Part shown: positions 1 to 8,100 of the stretch, piece after piece
Layout of the letters: every line of letters starts with the position of its first letter
Position numbering within the stretch: the stretch's first letter is position 1
The notes under the pieces: generated by a model
The model's input: the letters and a program-made list of their open reading frames with translations, nothing else
What the model was told of the DNA's origin: nothing
The model's database searches: none
Program-made: the position numbers and the translations under genes
Source: Anaerolineaceae bacterium
GTDB taxonomy: Bacteria > Chloroflexota > Anaerolineae > Anaerolineales > Anaerolineaceae
Assembly: GCA_003524305.1 (NCBI GenBank)
Contig: DQHW01000004.1
Coordinates: forward strand, 29,946 to 89,948
Reading direction: 5' to 3'
DNA length: 60,003 bases

Positions 1-177
1 TTTTACCAATGACGAAAACAAGACACTACCGTCGTAATCCACGATTGAGATTTCGACAATTTCATCCGTTTTTTCAAGGCCAGTGGTTTCAGTATCAATG
101 TAGACAGGTTTTTCAGCAATCCACCGGGCTGCTGTCTGAATGGCATTTTGTTTTAATGGTTCTGTTGATGGAATCAT
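1..177 (-). CDS. DnaQ-like 3'-5' exonuclease, N-terminal fragment (cut by window edge)
   Basis: Reading leftwards from an ATG at 177 there are 59 codons open to the window edge, with no stop. After a leader of about 25 residues comes VYIDTETTGLEKTDEIVEIS, the Exo I motif of the DEDD exonuclease fold. The D and E of DTETTGL are the first two metal-binding acids. Known members are the DNA polymerase III epsilon subunit, oligoribonuclease-like enzymes and stand-alone 3'-5' exonucleases, which remove nucleotides from 3' ends. Motifs II and III lie beyond the edge, so substrate and subfamily cannot be settled. The gene lies 16 bp downstream of the lipoprotein gene on the same strand and may be co-transcribed with it. 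Confidence 0.75.
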   Translation of the reverse strand, partial: MIPSTEPLKQNAIQTAARWIAEKPVYIDTETTGLEKTDEIVEISIVDYDGSVLFSSLVK

Positions 178-193
178 ATTTTTTCTTTTTGAC

Positions 194-1036
194 CTATTGA
201 TCCCATTCCAATAGTTCTTGAAGTTCCACTGTGAAATTGGGATTGCCGCGGGCTGAGATGTATGCACCGCCGTGTCCAGGGGTGGTAATGGTGCCATCGG
301 TAAATTCGGTCACTTTTACACCGTTGATGTATATCTTGAAGGAATCATTGATGAGCATTACACCCAGGCGATTAACCTGACCGCTGCCTGTTTTGATATT
401 GGTATCTGCCGTCCAACTGACCAGGTTAACACCATTGCCAGCTTCATCAATGCGGTCAATGATGTAGCTTCCATCGCAAGAAAGTCCTACAAAGTATCCA
501 AGGGTGCTTGTATATGTTGGAACCCGCATTGCCAAACCGTAATTGTCGCGGTCTGAACAGGTGATGATATTAAAGGTCCCTTCGAGGTAGAAATTGGTGG
601 GGGAGGGTGCAGAAAGCCGCCAGCGTTTACCACCGTTGATGGTTTTGCTTTTGAAATTGAGACCGCCAACCTGGTGAGAAATGATTATTGAATTGTCTTC
701 ATATGGATTGCCTGTCAACCCAAAGGGATTACCACTGGTGGCTGAGTTGAAGGTAAAGTCAGGTGAACCAAGAGTGAGCTTGGGGTCGCTGGGATTAACT
801 GTTGCGGTCGGTGTAACGGTAGCAGTAGCGGTTGGCTCGGGTGTCGCTGTTTCAAGCGACAGGGTTGGAAGTGAAGAAGTGGGTTGGACTAATGCCGCTG
901 CAGTTTGAGATGCGGCTAAAGTTCCCGCCACGCGCGTGGCAATGACATCCACTGCGGGTGTGGCATTTGAAGCAGGTAAATTGCAGGAGGTCAAGATCAT
1001 GACCATGATAAGTGTAATAAAAAGTATTTTTCTCAT
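194..1036 (-). CDS. Lipoprotein with Thr/Pro linker and jelly-roll-like C-terminal domain
   Basis: A type II signal peptide is clear: a basic MRKI start, a hydrophobic core and the lipobox LTSC, so the mature protein should be lipid-anchored on the outside of the membrane. A low-complexity linker rich in Thr, Pro and Ala follows (ATPEPTATATVTPTATV). The C-terminal 190 or so residues are beta-rich and end in LELLEWDQ-like strands; alternating motifs such as FKIYINGVKVTEF resemble concanavalin/LamG or DUF1080-type sandwiches that often bind sugars. I chose the second ATG (1036), because GAGAGG lies just upstream of it; the first ATG (1048) would swallow that site. Length is 280 residues. The ligand is unknown. 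Confidence 0.7.
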   Translation of the reverse strand: MRKILFITLIMVMILTSCNLPASNATPAVDVIATRVAGTLAASQTAAALVQPTSSLPTLSLETATPEPTATATVTPTATVNPSDPKLTLGSPDFTFNSATSGNPFGLTGNPYEDNSIIISHQVGGLNFKSKTINGGKRWRLSAPSPTNFYLEGTFNIITCSDRDNYGLAMRVPTYTSTLGYFVGLSCDGSYIIDRIDEAGNGVNLVSWTADTNIKTGSGQVNRLGVMLINDSFKIYINGVKVTEFTDGTITTPGHGGAYISARGNPNFTVELQELLEWDQ

Positions 1037-1138
1037 TTTTCCTCTCATTTCTGATGTTTATTATAGCTTTTCACGGGTTTCTTCACAAATAATTTAGGGT
1101 GTTCCTCTCGACGGTTATTCCTGGAAAAAGGCTTCAGG

Positions 1139-1144
1139 TATAAT
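1139..1144 (+). promoter_or_regulatory. -10 element close to the start codon of the baseplate J-like gene
   Basis: A perfect TATAAT lies 12 bp before the ATG at 1157. A transcript from it would start near 1150, leaving only a few leader bases. No convincing -35 box is visible. Confidence 0.4.
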
Positions 1145-1156
1145 TATTTGAGTGAT

Positions 1157-2662
1157 ATGAAAACCAATGTTATCCAACTTGAAGTGCATGACGATGTCAT
1201 CTCAATTAAAGACAAGATGGCCTGGCAATCTTGTCAGCGTATGATTTTAGTTTGGCCGAAACACGGAAAGATCTTGCACAACGAGTTGGAACTGGTGTTG
1301 CTCAATCGTGAGGCAAGATCGTTGGGGGCAGAATTGGCTCTTGTGACACATCATCCCGTGGTAAGCGAATGGGCGCTGGATTCCAATGTGCCGCTGTTTG
1401 CCTCAATTTCCGCAGCCGAAAAAGGCGCCTGGAAAACGGATGTTCAAGGTAGCTTTGCCAACAAAGTGCCCAAAGGTGTGGATGCCATCAGGGCAATTCG
1501 AGATGGCCTTCCGCACCATGCTTCGACCAAACCAGCAAACCCCCTGCAAAACGGATTAGCTGTTTTGATCAGCGTGGCGGCAATCATCAGTTTACTTATA
1601 GTTCTTCTTCCACAGGCTGAAGTGGTATACATCCCCACCACCACAAAGCAAGAGGTTGAGATCAGAATCAAAGCATCAGAGGTATTTTCCGGAATCAATC
1701 CATCGGGTAACATCCCTGAAAAAGCTGTGTTTGTCGAGGTTAGCGGCGAGAAGGCCATGCCCAGCACGGGCAAGGTATCCATCCCGACGACCAAAGCTGT
1801 TGGAGAAGTTATATTTACCAATCTGACTTCTACTGACATCGCGCTGCCTGCCGGCACGATCATATTGGCTGGTGACCAAACCCTCACCAGTTTCAATTTG
1901 ATTGAAGCGGTAGAGGTTCCATCTGGCGTGCATGATTCTGCACCAGGCAGGGTGGAAGCCCTCATTGCAGGCACCTGGGGCAACCTGGCTGCCGAATCCA
2001 CCTGGGTTTTACCAGGCGGCATGGATCAACTGGTGAGTGCCAGTAACCCTGCTGCATTTAGCGGTGGTAGTGATGTTGAAACGCCATCACCAAATGATGA
2101 CGATTACGCGGTTCTTGAAAGGCAATTACTGGCTGAGTTGATGACCCAGGGATTGGAAAGTCTAAAAGCAGAACAGGCTGATGGATTGGAGTTTATTGAG
2201 CCCAGTTTAACTTTGGATAAAATTTTGCTAAGTGAACAGGTAAATAAAATTGGCGAACCGGCCGATGAAGCGGTACTTCGTTTGAATGTCAGATTAAAAA
2301 TATATGCCTATCAAAAAAGTGATATTCTGGCTATTGCTAATTTGGTGCTGAGCGCCAACCAACCGAATGGATATAATCCCATGAATGACAGCATCACTCT
2401 AAATCGGGTGGGTGATTTTAGAGTGGACGATTTTGGCCAGGCTACCTGGACGATTAAAGCTTCGCGTTTACTTGTGCCTGCGTGGAACGTTGAACAAGTG
2501 TCGGCAGAACTGGCTGGCATGAAAGTATCCGAAGCTCAGGCGCTTTTTTCAAGTCTCTTTGAGCAAAGTTCCCCGGCGGCGATCAAGGTGTGGTTGGCTA
2601 AATGGCCCTGGATGCCGTTTCTTTCGACCAATATCCATTTCAAATCTGGAGCAACTCAATGA
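1157..2662 (+). CDS. Membrane protein with baseplate J/gp47-like extracytoplasmic domain
   Basis: The 501-residue protein has a cytoplasmic N-terminal part of about 130 residues (LVWPKHGKIL and similar strands), one membrane helix at about residues 133-151 (ISVAAIISLLIVLLP), and a large extracytoplasmic part. Around residue 270 the stretch GRVEALIAGTWGN matches the turn-rich G-x-V-x-A...G-x-x-G-N signature of baseplate J-like domains, known from phage tails but also found in non-phage membrane proteins. There are no phage genes around it. ATG 1157 is preferred; a TTG at 1148 is in frame. The stop overlaps the ruvX start (ATGA), and mltG follows, so a role at the cell envelope is plausible but inferred. 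The cellular function is unknown. Confidence 0.6.
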   Translation: MKTNVIQLEVHDDVISIKDKMAWQSCQRMILVWPKHGKILHNELELVLLNREARSLGAELALVTHHPVVSEWALDSNVPLFASISAAEKGAWKTDVQGSFANKVPKGVDAIRAIRDGLPHHASTKPANPLQNGLAVLISVAAIISLLIVLLPQAEVVYIPTTTKQEVEIRIKASEVFSGINPSGNIPEKAVFVEVSGEKAMPSTGKVSIPTTKAVGEVIFTNLTSTDIALPAGTIILAGDQTLTSFNLIEAVEVPSGVHDSAPGRVEALIAGTWGNLAAESTWVLPGGMDQLVSASNPAAFSGGSDVETPSPNDDDYAVLERQLLAELMTQGLESLKAEQADGLEFIEPSLTLDKILLSEQVNKIGEPADEAVLRLNVRLKIYAYQKSDILAIANLVLSANQPNGYNPMNDSITLNRVGDFRVDDFGQATWTIKASRLLVPAWNVEQVSAELAGMKVSEAQALFSSLFEQSSPAAIKVWLAKWPWMPFLSTNIHFKSGATQ

Positions 2663-3096
2663 CGGGCAAGCTCATGTCAGTCGACCCGGGCGAGAAACGA
2701 ATAGGTCTGGCCATCAGTGATGAATCAGGCACCCTGGCGCGAGGATTAGGTGTGATCAAACACATGTCGATAAAACAAGACTGTCTTGAAATCACAAAAT
2801 TGGCGCAAAAAAATGCCGTAACCAGAATAATCATCGGTAATCCGTTGGGTGAAAACAACGAAGAAAGACCCCAAACGCGTCATGCTCAAAAAGTAGCTGA
2901 AGTGCTGGCTGAGTTTTCGGGTCTGCCTGTAGAGTTGTGGGATGAGAGCGGCAGCACGATAAGGGCAAGAGAAATCCGTATGGAAGTTGGCGCAAAACGC
3001 GATAAACGAGGCGGACACCTCGACGAAGTGGCTGCTGCTGTAATTTTACAATCCTGGCTCGATGAACATCAGGAGGACGAAAAAGACCATGCGTAA
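2659..3096 (+). CDS. ruvX: RuvX/YqgF family Holliday junction resolvase-like nuclease
   Basis: The 145-residue protein has the RNase H-like fold of the RuvX/YqgF family, implicated in resolving Holliday junctions and in trimming the 5' end of pre-16S rRNA. Motifs seen: MSVDPGEKRIGLAISD near the N-terminus (catalytic Asp in VDPG), IIIGNPLGENNEERP in the middle, WDESGSTIRA (the usual DERLST strand) and a C-terminal HLDEVAAAVILQSWLD carrying the last acid. The ATG at 2659 overlaps the stop of the previous gene by 4 bp, which fixes the start better than a longer frame from 2602. The end overlaps mltG by 8 bp. Pairing with mltG is a common bacterial arrangement. Confidence 0.9.
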   Translation: MTGKLMSVDPGEKRIGLAISDESGTLARGLGVIKHMSIKQDCLEITKLAQKNAVTRIIIGNPLGENNEERPQTRHAQKVAEVLAEFSGLPVELWDESGSTIRAREIRMEVGAKRDKRGGHLDEVAAAVILQSWLDEHQEDEKDHA

Positions 3097-4216
3097 ATCA
3101 TCGGTTAGTTTATTTATTCCCGTTTTATTGCTTCTCGTTTTACTCGTTATAGGGCTGGCAATTTTTTGGCTGGGCGTGCCAATGCTGGCGGAAGGAAGTT
3201 TTGGCAGCGCAGCCAGCAACCTGACCCCCATGCAGCGCTGGACCTACAGTCTTCAGGTATTGGTCAATGAAAACAAATTAACCATGCCAAAATCTCTGGT
3301 CGAGTCTCAAACCATTTTTACCATCCCATCTGGGGCAAGTGTGACCTCGGTGGCCATGGCGCTTGAACAAAACGGATATATCTCCAGTTGGGAAGCATTT
3401 CGTTATTACGTGATCTATAAGGGCATGGATACCCAGATTAAAGCAGGTGATTTCAAGCTTTCACCCTCCATGACAGCTATAGAAATCTCAGAATCCATTC
3501 AAGCTGCATATTCAGCGGATGTGTCATTTTATATTTATCCCGGCTGGCGGGCAGAAGAAATTGCCGCTGCGCTGCCTTCCTCGGGTATCGAGGTAACGCC
3601 GGAAGAGTTTATGGAAGTGGTCAAAAACCCGGTGGGTCTGGATTTGCAAGGTAACCTGCACGGATTGTTATCGCTTGAGGGATATTTGTTTCCGGGTGAG
3701 TATGTGATTAATCGTAAAATAAGTGCACAAAACCTGGTAATGATTTTTGTGAAGCGCTACAAAGATTCAGTAAGCGCCGAAGTTCAAGCTCAATTGCAAG
3801 AAAACGGACTTTCCTTCCGTCAGTCAATGGTGCTGGCATCCATTATTCAAAGAGAAACCTTTGATGACAGTGAACGCGCCTTGATGGCATCCGTTTTTTA
3901 TAATCGGTTGGCAGCAGGGATGAAACTTGAGACGGACCCGACTGTTCAGTATGCATTGGGATACAGTGATTCATGGGGAGGGTGGTGGAAAACCCCGCTT
4001 GCGGTCAGCGACCTTTCAATCCAATCGCCATATAACACTTACATTATTCCTGCATTGCCCGATCATCCCATTTCAAACCCGGATTTGCCCTCCATTTTGG
4101 CGGTTGCCCTGCCTGAAAGTAGTCCTTATTACTACTTCCGCGCCAAATGCAGTGGATCAGGAGCACATGTTTTTTCGCAAACTTTTGAAGAACATCTATC
4201 GAATGCGTGTCAGTAG
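3089..4216 (+). CDS. mltG: Endolytic murein transglycosylase MltG (YceG-like)
   Basis: MltG cleaves nascent peptidoglycan strands at the membrane and acts as a terminase of glycan synthesis. The 375-residue protein has a single N-terminal membrane helix (about residues 7-29), a LysM-like part (IPSGASVTSVAMALEQNGYI) and a YceG catalytic domain: ASIIQRET, VFYNRLAAGMKLETDPTVQY, SPYNTY, LPDHPISNPDLPSI, and the final YYYFRAKCSGSGAHVFSQT. The conserved Glu in QRET is kept. ATG 3089 is chosen because AGGAGG lies at 3071-3076; the earlier in-frame ATG at 3062 lies before this site. Its presence implies a peptidoglycan wall. Confidence 0.92.
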   Translation: MRKSSVSLFIPVLLLLVLLVIGLAIFWLGVPMLAEGSFGSAASNLTPMQRWTYSLQVLVNENKLTMPKSLVESQTIFTIPSGASVTSVAMALEQNGYISSWEAFRYYVIYKGMDTQIKAGDFKLSPSMTAIEISESIQAAYSADVSFYIYPGWRAEEIAAALPSSGIEVTPEEFMEVVKNPVGLDLQGNLHGLLSLEGYLFPGEYVINRKISAQNLVMIFVKRYKDSVSAEVQAQLQENGLSFRQSMVLASIIQRETFDDSERALMASVFYNRLAAGMKLETDPTVQYALGYSDSWGGWWKTPLAVSDLSIQSPYNTYIIPALPDHPISNPDLPSILAVALPESSPYYYFRAKCSGSGAHVFSQTFEEHLSNACQ

Positions 4217-4244
4217 ATTAAATACGGATGGGAGGTTCTTAAAT

Positions 4245-4275
4245 AAAAAATGAAACCATTATGATTTCATTTTTT
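4245..4275 (+). terminator. Rho-independent terminator after mltG
   Basis: Eleven-base perfect arms AAAAAATGAAA and TTTCATTTTTT flank a 9-base loop. The right arm ends in six T, so it can terminate plus-strand transcription, and by symmetry minus-strand transcription too. Confidence 0.65.
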
Positions 4276-4284
4276 GTTTATGAC

Positions 4285-4313
4285 TTGTAAGGGCAATTGA
4301 ATTGCCCTTACAA
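4285..4313. repeat. Perfect 29-bp palindrome between mltG and the ferredoxin gene
   Basis: Arms of 14 bp (TTGTAAGGGCAATT) surround a single central G. There is no T-run on either side, so it does not look like a simple terminator. It resembles the short dispersed palindromes (REP-like) found between genes in many bacteria. Confidence 0.6.
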
Positions 4314-4331
4314 AACCGACTTCAGAAAAGA

Positions 4332-4739
4332 TTACTTTGCGTTGTAGCCGGGACCACTCTTGAAGAAATCGTTATTGGCTTGAATGGCGGGGGTCAGATC
4401 AACAACATCGCCGGCCGCCAGCTTTTTAGTGGCTTCAAGATGAACAGGTTCACCGTCATGATTCTTGCCGTCATAAACGGTGGTAAACCCGGCTGTACCG
4501 ACAGGCATGGATTGTGTTTCACCGCCTTTGGCTTTATAGGCAGAGGGGACTTCATCTTCGGGGAAGATGGCGCTGACAGGGCACTCTGATTCGCAGGCAC
4601 CACAATCGATGCAGGTATCTGCATCAATGTAATACCACGGATATTTGTCTTCGGGTTTGCCAGGGACGATGCATTCAACAGGACAAACTGTGGCACATGC
4701 GCCTTCACGCACACATAAACTTGTAATTACTCTTGTCAT
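4332..4739 (-). CDS. 7Fe/8Fe-type ferredoxin with C-terminal extension
   Basis: This is a small electron carrier with two iron-sulfur clusters. The first cysteine set is C9, C15, C19 (CATVCP) and C23; the second is C43, C46, C49 and C53 in CIDCGACESECP. The spacing resembles the 7Fe ferredoxins of Mycobacterium and Thermus, where one cluster is 3Fe-4S and the other 4Fe-4S; which clusters form here cannot be read from sequence. About 70 extra residues follow the second motif (AIFPEDEVPSAYKAK onwards), longer than a minimal ferredoxin. GGAGG precedes the ATG. It lies 30 bp downstream of the superoxide dismutase gene on the same strand and is probably in one transcript with it, suggesting a role in oxidative stress or redox supply. 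Confidence 0.9.
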   Translation of the reverse strand: MTRVITSLCVREGACATVCPVECIVPGKPEDKYPWYYIDADTCIDCGACESECPVSAIFPEDEVPSAYKAKGGETQSMPVGTAGFTTVYDGKNHDGEPVHLEATKKLAAGDVVDLTPAIQANNDFFKSGPGYNAK

Positions 4740-4769
4740 ACTAACCTCCGATGTGATAGATAGTTGATT

Positions 4770-5372
4770 TCAGGCAAACCGATTTTCGGCTTCCTGCCAG
4801 TTGACTAGGTTCCACCAATTGGTGATGTAATCAGCACGCCGATTCTGATACTTCAGATAATAGGCATGTTCCCAAACGTCAATCACAAGCAGGGGCTCAA
4901 GGCCTTCCTGCATGGGTGCATCCTGGTTTGCGGTGGAATGGATAACCAATTCACCAGTTTTATCTTTACTTAACCAGCACCAGCCGCTGCCAAAACGGCC
5001 AAGGGATGCTTTTTCAAATTCAGCCTTAAAGGTTTCAAAATTGACCCATTTTTTTGTTATTGCCGCTGCAAGCTTGCCAATCGGTTCACCCCCCTGACTG
5101 GGAGCCAGACAGGTCCAATAAACATTGTGGTTGTAAACTCCTCCACCCATGTTCTTAACGGTCAAGCGAATATCTTCAGGGATTTTGCTGAGATCGGTCA
5201 ATACTTCTTTTAAGGGTAATGCAAACAATTCCGGGTGTTTTTCGATGGCAGTATTTAGATTTTTCAAATAGGTGGCATGATGCTTACCATAATGGATTTC
5301 AACGGTTTGGGCATCAATAAAAGGTTCCAATGCATCTACAGCGTACCTTAATGGCGGTAATTCGTAAGGCAT
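4770..5372 (-). CDS. sod: Superoxide dismutase, Fe/Mn family
   Basis: The enzyme converts superoxide to oxygen and hydrogen peroxide. The 200-residue length is normal for the family. Metal ligands can be placed: H27 in EIHYGKHHATY, the His of GGGVYNHNVYW, and Asp and His in DVWEHAYYLKYQ. The C-terminus RRADYITNWWNLVNW is typical. Residues next to the metal (GGGVYNHNVYW, NQDAP) fit both Fe and Mn forms, so the metal is left open. A TTGACA-17-TAGAAT promoter lies upstream on the minus strand, and a ferredoxin gene follows after 30 bp. Its presence implies at least occasional contact with oxygen. Confidence 0.95.
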   Translation of the reverse strand: MPYELPPLRYAVDALEPFIDAQTVEIHYGKHHATYLKNLNTAIEKHPELFALPLKEVLTDLSKIPEDIRLTVKNMGGGVYNHNVYWTCLAPSQGGEPIGKLAAAITKKWVNFETFKAEFEKASLGRFGSGWCWLSKDKTGELVIHSTANQDAPMQEGLEPLLVIDVWEHAYYLKYQNRRADYITNWWNLVNWQEAENRFA

Positions 5373-5438
5373 TTTTTCCTCCTTCAGATCTATTTATTTT
5401 CCAACGATTAGCGCTATTTTTTTCTCAAGTACAATTAG

Positions 5439-5467
5439 ATTCTAGTCAAGGAAAAAGGCTTTGTCAA
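5439..5467 (-). promoter_or_regulatory. Sigma-70-type promoter of the sod-ferredoxin unit
   Basis: On the minus strand a perfect TTGACA (5462-5467) is followed after 17 bp by TAGAAT (5439-5444). It points at the superoxide dismutase gene, with a leader of about 60 bases. Confidence 0.65.
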
Positions 5468-5519
5468 GTGAAGGAGAGTAACTTGATAAAGAAAACCAAA
5501 TTAACAACGGATCGGCTCT

Positions 5520-6476
5520 TTGAAAAAAACAACAATTATTTCACCTATTTTCGGATTGAGTTTTGGTATATTGGCAGTTTCAACAGCCTCTATTTTCATC
5601 CGCTTTGCGCAGGAGCAAGCGCCGTCATTGGTGATTGCCGCAGGGCGGTTGAGTATAGCTACATTGCTGCTTGCCCCTTTTGTGTTGTTTCGTTCGTGGA
5701 GAGAGATCAAGTCTTTACCCAAACGCATATTTGGGTTATTGATTTTGGCGGGCATCTTTCTGGGTCTGCATTTTGCTACCTGGATCACATCTCTTGAATT
5801 TACAAGTGTGGCGAGCTCAGTCGTTCTGGTTGCCACATCACCTCTTTGGGTGGCATTGCTGTCTCCAATTTTTCTCAAGGAGAAAATAAGCAAAATCGTT
5901 TTCATAGGTTTGATAGTTTCATTGTTTGGCAGTGCGATTGTAGGTTTAAACAGCTCCTGCCAATTTTCAGGTGATCAGTTAAGGTGCCTGTCAATTGAGA
6001 GCATGTTTGGCGGCAGAGTGTTCATTGGCAATTTGTTGGCATTGGCAGGAGCATTTTTCTCGGCTGGATATTTGATGATTGGTAGAAAAGTGAGAAATAA
6101 TCTCTCTCTGCCGGTTTATACTTTTTTAGTCTACGGTATGGCAGCTTTGGTTTTACTCTTAATGGTTACTGTGTCAGGCAAACCGCTTGTGGCTTACTCC
6201 GCTCCCATCTGGATTTGGATCATTTTACTGGCTCTAATACCGCAACTTCTTGGTCACTCAACATTTAATTATTTTCTAAAATCGCTTTCGGCTGCTTTTG
6301 TCTCTATCGCGCTGTTAGGCGAGCCAATTGGAACAGTTATCATGGCTTACCTTTTTTTGCATGAAAGCCCATCTCTACTCGAAATTGGCGGCGGAGTATT
6401 GATCCTGTTGGGAATCTTTGTAGCTTCCAGAGCAAATAATCAAAAACAACCCATACAGGAGATTCTGCCTGAATAA
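5520..6476 (+). CDS. EamA/DMT-family transporter
   Basis: The 318-residue protein is almost wholly hydrophobic, with about ten membrane helices in two EamA repeats (starts near residues 8 and 165), as in exporters of amino acids or other small metabolites of the drug/metabolite transporter superfamily. STASIFIRFAQEQAPSLVIAAGR is the family's first-helix pattern. The substrate cannot be predicted. The start is uncertain: TTG at 5520 has no ribosome binding site, while GAAGGAGAG at 5470-5478 sits just before a TTG at 5483 in a different frame. That frame meets this one at a run of seven A (5523-5529). Direction is opposite to both neighbours. Confidence 0.8.
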   Translation: MKKTTIISPIFGLSFGILAVSTASIFIRFAQEQAPSLVIAAGRLSIATLLLAPFVLFRSWREIKSLPKRIFGLLILAGIFLGLHFATWITSLEFTSVASSVVLVATSPLWVALLSPIFLKEKISKIVFIGLIVSLFGSAIVGLNSSCQFSGDQLRCLSIESMFGGRVFIGNLLALAGAFFSAGYLMIGRKVRNNLSLPVYTFLVYGMAALVLLLMVTVSGKPLVAYSAPIWIWIILLALIPQLLGHSTFNYFLKSLSAAFVSIALLGEPIGTVIMAYLFLHESPSLLEIGGGVLILLGIFVASRANNQKQPIQEILPE

Positions 6477-6510
6477 GTTGTTTATGAATTATTAATTTAT
6501 TTTGATTTAA

Positions 6511-8001
6511 TTACATGCGTCCATAGAGGACGTTTTGTTCACGAAGCCGGTTTGCCATCGGTTCAGATAGATGGCTGGAGAGAAAACGCCAACCCCAATT
6601 GCCAGAGGGTTTGCCGGGATAATTCATACGGGCTTCAGTACCCAAATTGAGCAAATCCTGCAGTGGGGCGATGGCGTAGTTGGCTTTGGAACTCCATCCT
6701 GCACGGATTAAATCCCAGGCAACATCATCGCCGGAGCGGGCCATATAACGGCGGTAAAAATCACGCTCTTTTTCCGGCGCCTGCTTGTACCACCCAACCG
6801 TGGTGTCATTATCGTGGGTGCCTGTGTAAACCACGCAATTGGCGGGATAGTTGTGGGGAAGGAAAGGATCAGAAGCGTCGGCTGCGAAGGCAAATTGCAG
6901 AACCTTCATCCCGGGCAGGTTAAGTGCATCCCGCAAGGCATAAACGCCGGGGTCCATCTCGCCAAGATCTTCAGCAATGATGGGCAATGCATGCAGCTCT
7001 TTTTCAATGGCTTCGAAAACTGATTTTCCAGGTCCTTTTTTCCATTTGCCTGTAACGGCGGTTGGCGAGCCATACGGAATTTCCCAATAATTGTAAAATC
7101 CTCTAAAGTGGTCGAGGCGGATAACATCGACAACTTTCAGAGTAGCGCGTAATCGGTTAATCCACCAGGCATAATTCTGGGCTTTGTGCACGTCCCATCT
7201 ATAAAGTGGGTTGCCCCAAAGTTGGCCGGTGGGTGAGAAATAGTCAGGTGGAACCCCCGCCACGCAAGTTGGCAGCCCTTTGGCGTCCAGGTGGAACAAT
7301 TCCGGGTGAGACCAGGCATCTGCGCTGTCGTAAGAGACAAAAATGGGGATGTCTCCAATAATCTGGATATCTTTCTTGTGCGCATACTCGTGCACTAACT
7401 CCCATTGTTGGAAGAAAAGGAATTGGCGAAATTTTTGTTTTTCGATAACGTCACTATGATCGCGTTCAAAGAGCACCAGCGTCTCAGGGTTGCGTTTGCG
7501 ATACTCTTCAGTCCAATGATCCCATGAAACTCCGCCAAAGGCTTCTTTAATGCCCATAAATAATGCAAAATCTTGCAGCCATTCGTTTTCTTTAGTGCAA
7601 AATTCTAAGTAAGCTTTCTTTATTGCGGCAGGTTTGTTTTTTATGAAATGTGCATAAGCACGATCCAGCAGGGTAATTTTCCAGGTGATTACTGGTCCAA
7701 AATCCACGGCATGGTTAGGAAAAGTTGGGCGATCGCTGAGGTCGGAGGGCAGCAGTAACCCTTGTTCAAGCAGCAGAAGAGGGCTGACAAGGTAGGGGTT
7801 ACCTGCAAAAGCTGAAAAACATTGGTAAGGAGAATCTCCGTAACCAGTTGGTCCTAACGGTAAAATCTGCCATAATCGACATCCGCATTGATCGAGAAAG
7901 TCAATCCAGTGATAAATTTCAGGACCGAGATCACCTATCCCGTCAGGCCCAGGCAGGCTGGTTGGGTGTAAAAGAATTCCTGATTTGCGCTGCAAGGCCA
8001 T
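6511..8001 (-). CDS. malQ: 4-alpha-glucanotransferase (amylomaltase)
   Basis: MalQ moves alpha-1,4-glucan segments between maltodextrins and releases glucose, in maltose or glycogen metabolism in the cytoplasm. The 496-residue protein fits family GH77. Motifs: GILLHPTSLPGPDGIGDLG at the N-terminus, LPLGPTGYGDSPYQ, VDVIRLDHFRGF with the nucleophile Asp, IIAEDLGEMDPGV with the acid/base Glu, and YTGTHDNDTTVGW with the transition-state stabilising Asp. All catalytic acids are present. No other glycogen or maltose gene is next to it. The start ATG at 8001 has a modest AAAGGG upstream. Confidence 0.96.
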   Translation of the reverse strand: MALQRKSGILLHPTSLPGPDGIGDLGPEIYHWIDFLDQCGCRLWQILPLGPTGYGDSPYQCFSAFAGNPYLVSPLLLLEQGLLLPSDLSDRPTFPNHAVDFGPVITWKITLLDRAYAHFIKNKPAAIKKAYLEFCTKENEWLQDFALFMGIKEAFGGVSWDHWTEEYRKRNPETLVLFERDHSDVIEKQKFRQFLFFQQWELVHEYAHKKDIQIIGDIPIFVSYDSADAWSHPELFHLDAKGLPTCVAGVPPDYFSPTGQLWGNPLYRWDVHKAQNYAWWINRLRATLKVVDVIRLDHFRGFYNYWEIPYGSPTAVTGKWKKGPGKSVFEAIEKELHALPIIAEDLGEMDPGVYALRDALNLPGMKVLQFAFAADASDPFLPHNYPANCVVYTGTHDNDTTVGWYKQAPEKERDFYRRYMARSGDDVAWDLIRAGWSSKANYAIAPLQDLLNLGTEARMNYPGKPSGNWGWRFLSSHLSEPMANRLREQNVLYGRM

Positions 8002-8100
8002 GGTCTTACCCTTTCAAACCGATCAAATAGAATCTTGTGAGTGCATAACCGGTAATTGTTCACTCAGATTCTAATCTTAACCAATGTAAGAATCAACAAT

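Noticed and set aside
1157..2662. Prophage remnant suggested by the baseplate J-like domain
   Set aside because: No other phage gene is near, and the protein has a membrane helix and is in an operon with ruvX and mltG.
3089..4216. Loss of the catalytic Glu in MltG (ASIIQRET instead of ASIVEKET)
   Set aside because: Across remembered family members the first of the two Glu positions varies; the second, kept here in QRET, is the constant one.
5330..5797. A 155-codon plus-strand frame across the sod promoter and the transporter start
   Set aside because: After the A-run it is out of frame with the clear EamA protein and loses any sense. Its first part is discussed as a possible true start of the transporter.
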